64,000 nucleotides of DNA from Strix aluco (lineage: Eukaryota; Chordata; Aves; Strigiformes; Strigidae): positions 7,748,632 to 7,812,631 of the forward strand of contig NC_133933.1 in the NCBI RefSeq assembly GCF_031877795.1. The letters run 5' to 3'. Below, one piece after another: positions 63,041 to 64,000 of the stretch. The translations under genes were made by a program, and so were the position numbers. Positions within the stretch are counted from its first letter, which is position 1. Each line of letters begins with the position of its first letter. Under the pieces are notes generated by a model that made no database searches, was not told where the DNA came from, and saw only the letters and a program-made list of their open reading frames with translations.

Positions 63041-63150
63041 GACCACGATGGGCTCCTCTGGCGCGGCGCGCTGAAGGCCTCCGCTGCGGCGGCGCAGTGA
63101 GCGGCTCCTCCGCGACGGCGCGACGGTCAAGGGCTCCCCCGGCGAGGCAG
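63041..63150. repeat. CpG-rich block of the 26-bp unit embedded in the ATACA satellite
   Basis: Three to four copies of the same unit as the 60.5-62.3 kb array (GGCTCCTCTG, GGCCTCCGCTG, GGCTCCTCCGC, GGCTCCCCCGG starts), but with CG dinucleotides where the main array has TG or CA. The block ends in GGCGAGGCAGACGTT, matching the exit junction of the main array exactly 850 bp upstream. Confidence 0.85.
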
Positions 63151-64000
63151 ACGTTACAAACCAGACGATACAATGCAGCACAAAACACAAGCCCTACAAT
63201 ACATCCCATACCATACAATACAGACCCTACAATGCCAGGCAGGACAAAATACATACGATACAATGCACAATACCATACAATACAGACGATACAATTAGGG
63301 CCATTCCATACATACAGCGTGCAATACCATACAAAACAGAATACAACACAATCCCCATACCAAATACAACACGTAAACACAAAATACAAGAATCTATACA
63401 TACACGACATAGAAACAATACCATACCTGCAATCATCTATATGGCGCTCGATACATTCCATACCATGAAACACATACCATACATACACTACCATAAATAC
63501 CAAACCAATAATACAGCACAATACATACAAGAAATACCAGACGACAAAAGACACAGAATTAAAAAAACACAAAAATTACAATACAAGCTACCACACAACC
63601 AATACAGCATAAAGTACCGACAACAGAAAACAAAAGACGACCCTTAACAGACAAGAAAAAATAGAATACAATACATACCTGATATGAAAAACCGTACTAT
63701 ACAATACACAAGTTAAAATACAATACATAGTACTATAGATTCTAATATATATAAAAAGTAGAGGCCACACTATACACATGAAAAATACCATACCATAAAA
63801 CACAGACCTTGAAATACATACAATAACATCAAGATCAAAACAGATGCTACAACACTAAATATGAGAGATTACGTACACAGAAATACCATACGATACAAGA
63901 CATTGAATGAACAAAACACAAACAACACAATACAAAGTGCCACACAACCAACGCACTACAGCATAAGGGACGGACAACACCAGACAACAGAAAACCCCAT
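63151..64000. repeat. G-poor ATACA-rich satellite, second block
   Basis: Same composition and motifs as the block at 62301-63040. A longer segment, from ACAATACAA through CCACACAACCAA and CAGCATAA to GACAACA and CAGAAAA, occurs at about 63578-63632 and again at about 63927-63995, 349 bp apart. The array runs past the window end. Confidence 0.85.

Noticed and set aside
62805..63572. 255-codon minus-strand frame rich in Tyr, Val, Cys and Phe that looks like a membrane protein
   Set aside because: It is the translation of the reverse complement of ATACA-type satellite, and passes through the GC block without any change in character expected of a protein.
1..64000. CRISPR array, bacterial operon, tRNA or rRNA genes
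   Set aside because: The tandem repeats have no unique spacers of constant length, the gene structure is vertebrate (introns, GT-AG), and no cloverleaf or rRNA core words were seen.

Overview
The window reads as avian nuclear DNA. It holds an almost full-length CR1 LINE with the CR1-type 8-bp 3' repeat, several short CR1 relics, an LTR element of a kind familiar from bird genomes, and one vertebrate gene with clean GT-AG splice sites: prokineticin receptor 2 (PROKR2), a family A GPCR. There is no sign of bacterial operons, CRISPR, or rRNA/tRNA genes. The species cannot be named from sequence alone.

Layout. 1-2473: a GC-rich, CpG-decayed minisatellite with a 49-bp unit (about 50 copies). 2474-6728: a CR1 retrotransposon joined directly to the end of that array. 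Its ORF1 and ORF2 lie in one frame with six internal stop codons and no frameshift, and the reverse transcriptase part is open for 736 codons. 6729-50220: about 43 kb of AT-rich non-coding DNA with no gene I can recognise. It is interrupted by small CR1 relics (20.4 and 36.5 kb), simple repeats, and an internally deleted LTR element (32636-34564) whose primer-binding site, polypurine tract and 3' LTR are preserved.

50221-57.2 kb: PROKR2 on the plus strand. There is an upstream leader with short uORFs, a coding exon (50402-50898), an intron of about 4 kb that splits the DRY codons, and a second coding exon (54879-55575). The probable 3' UTR contains an antisense CR1 relic and a candidate poly(A) signal at 57164. 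At least one non-coding first exon must lie further upstream; I could not place it. The gene-free DNA to the left may carry its regulatory sequence.

60.5-64.0 kb: a second repeat region. A degenerate 26-bp minisatellite (about 60500-62300) passes into a G-poor, ATACA-rich satellite. Within that lies a short, CpG-intact block of the same 26-bp unit, whose exit junction repeats the first one exactly 850 bp later. Both ends of the window are therefore tandem-repeat domains. The most unusual structures are the array/CR1 junction, the possible kinship of the 49-bp array with a 49-bp repeat inside the LTR element, and the composite higher-order repeat at the right end.
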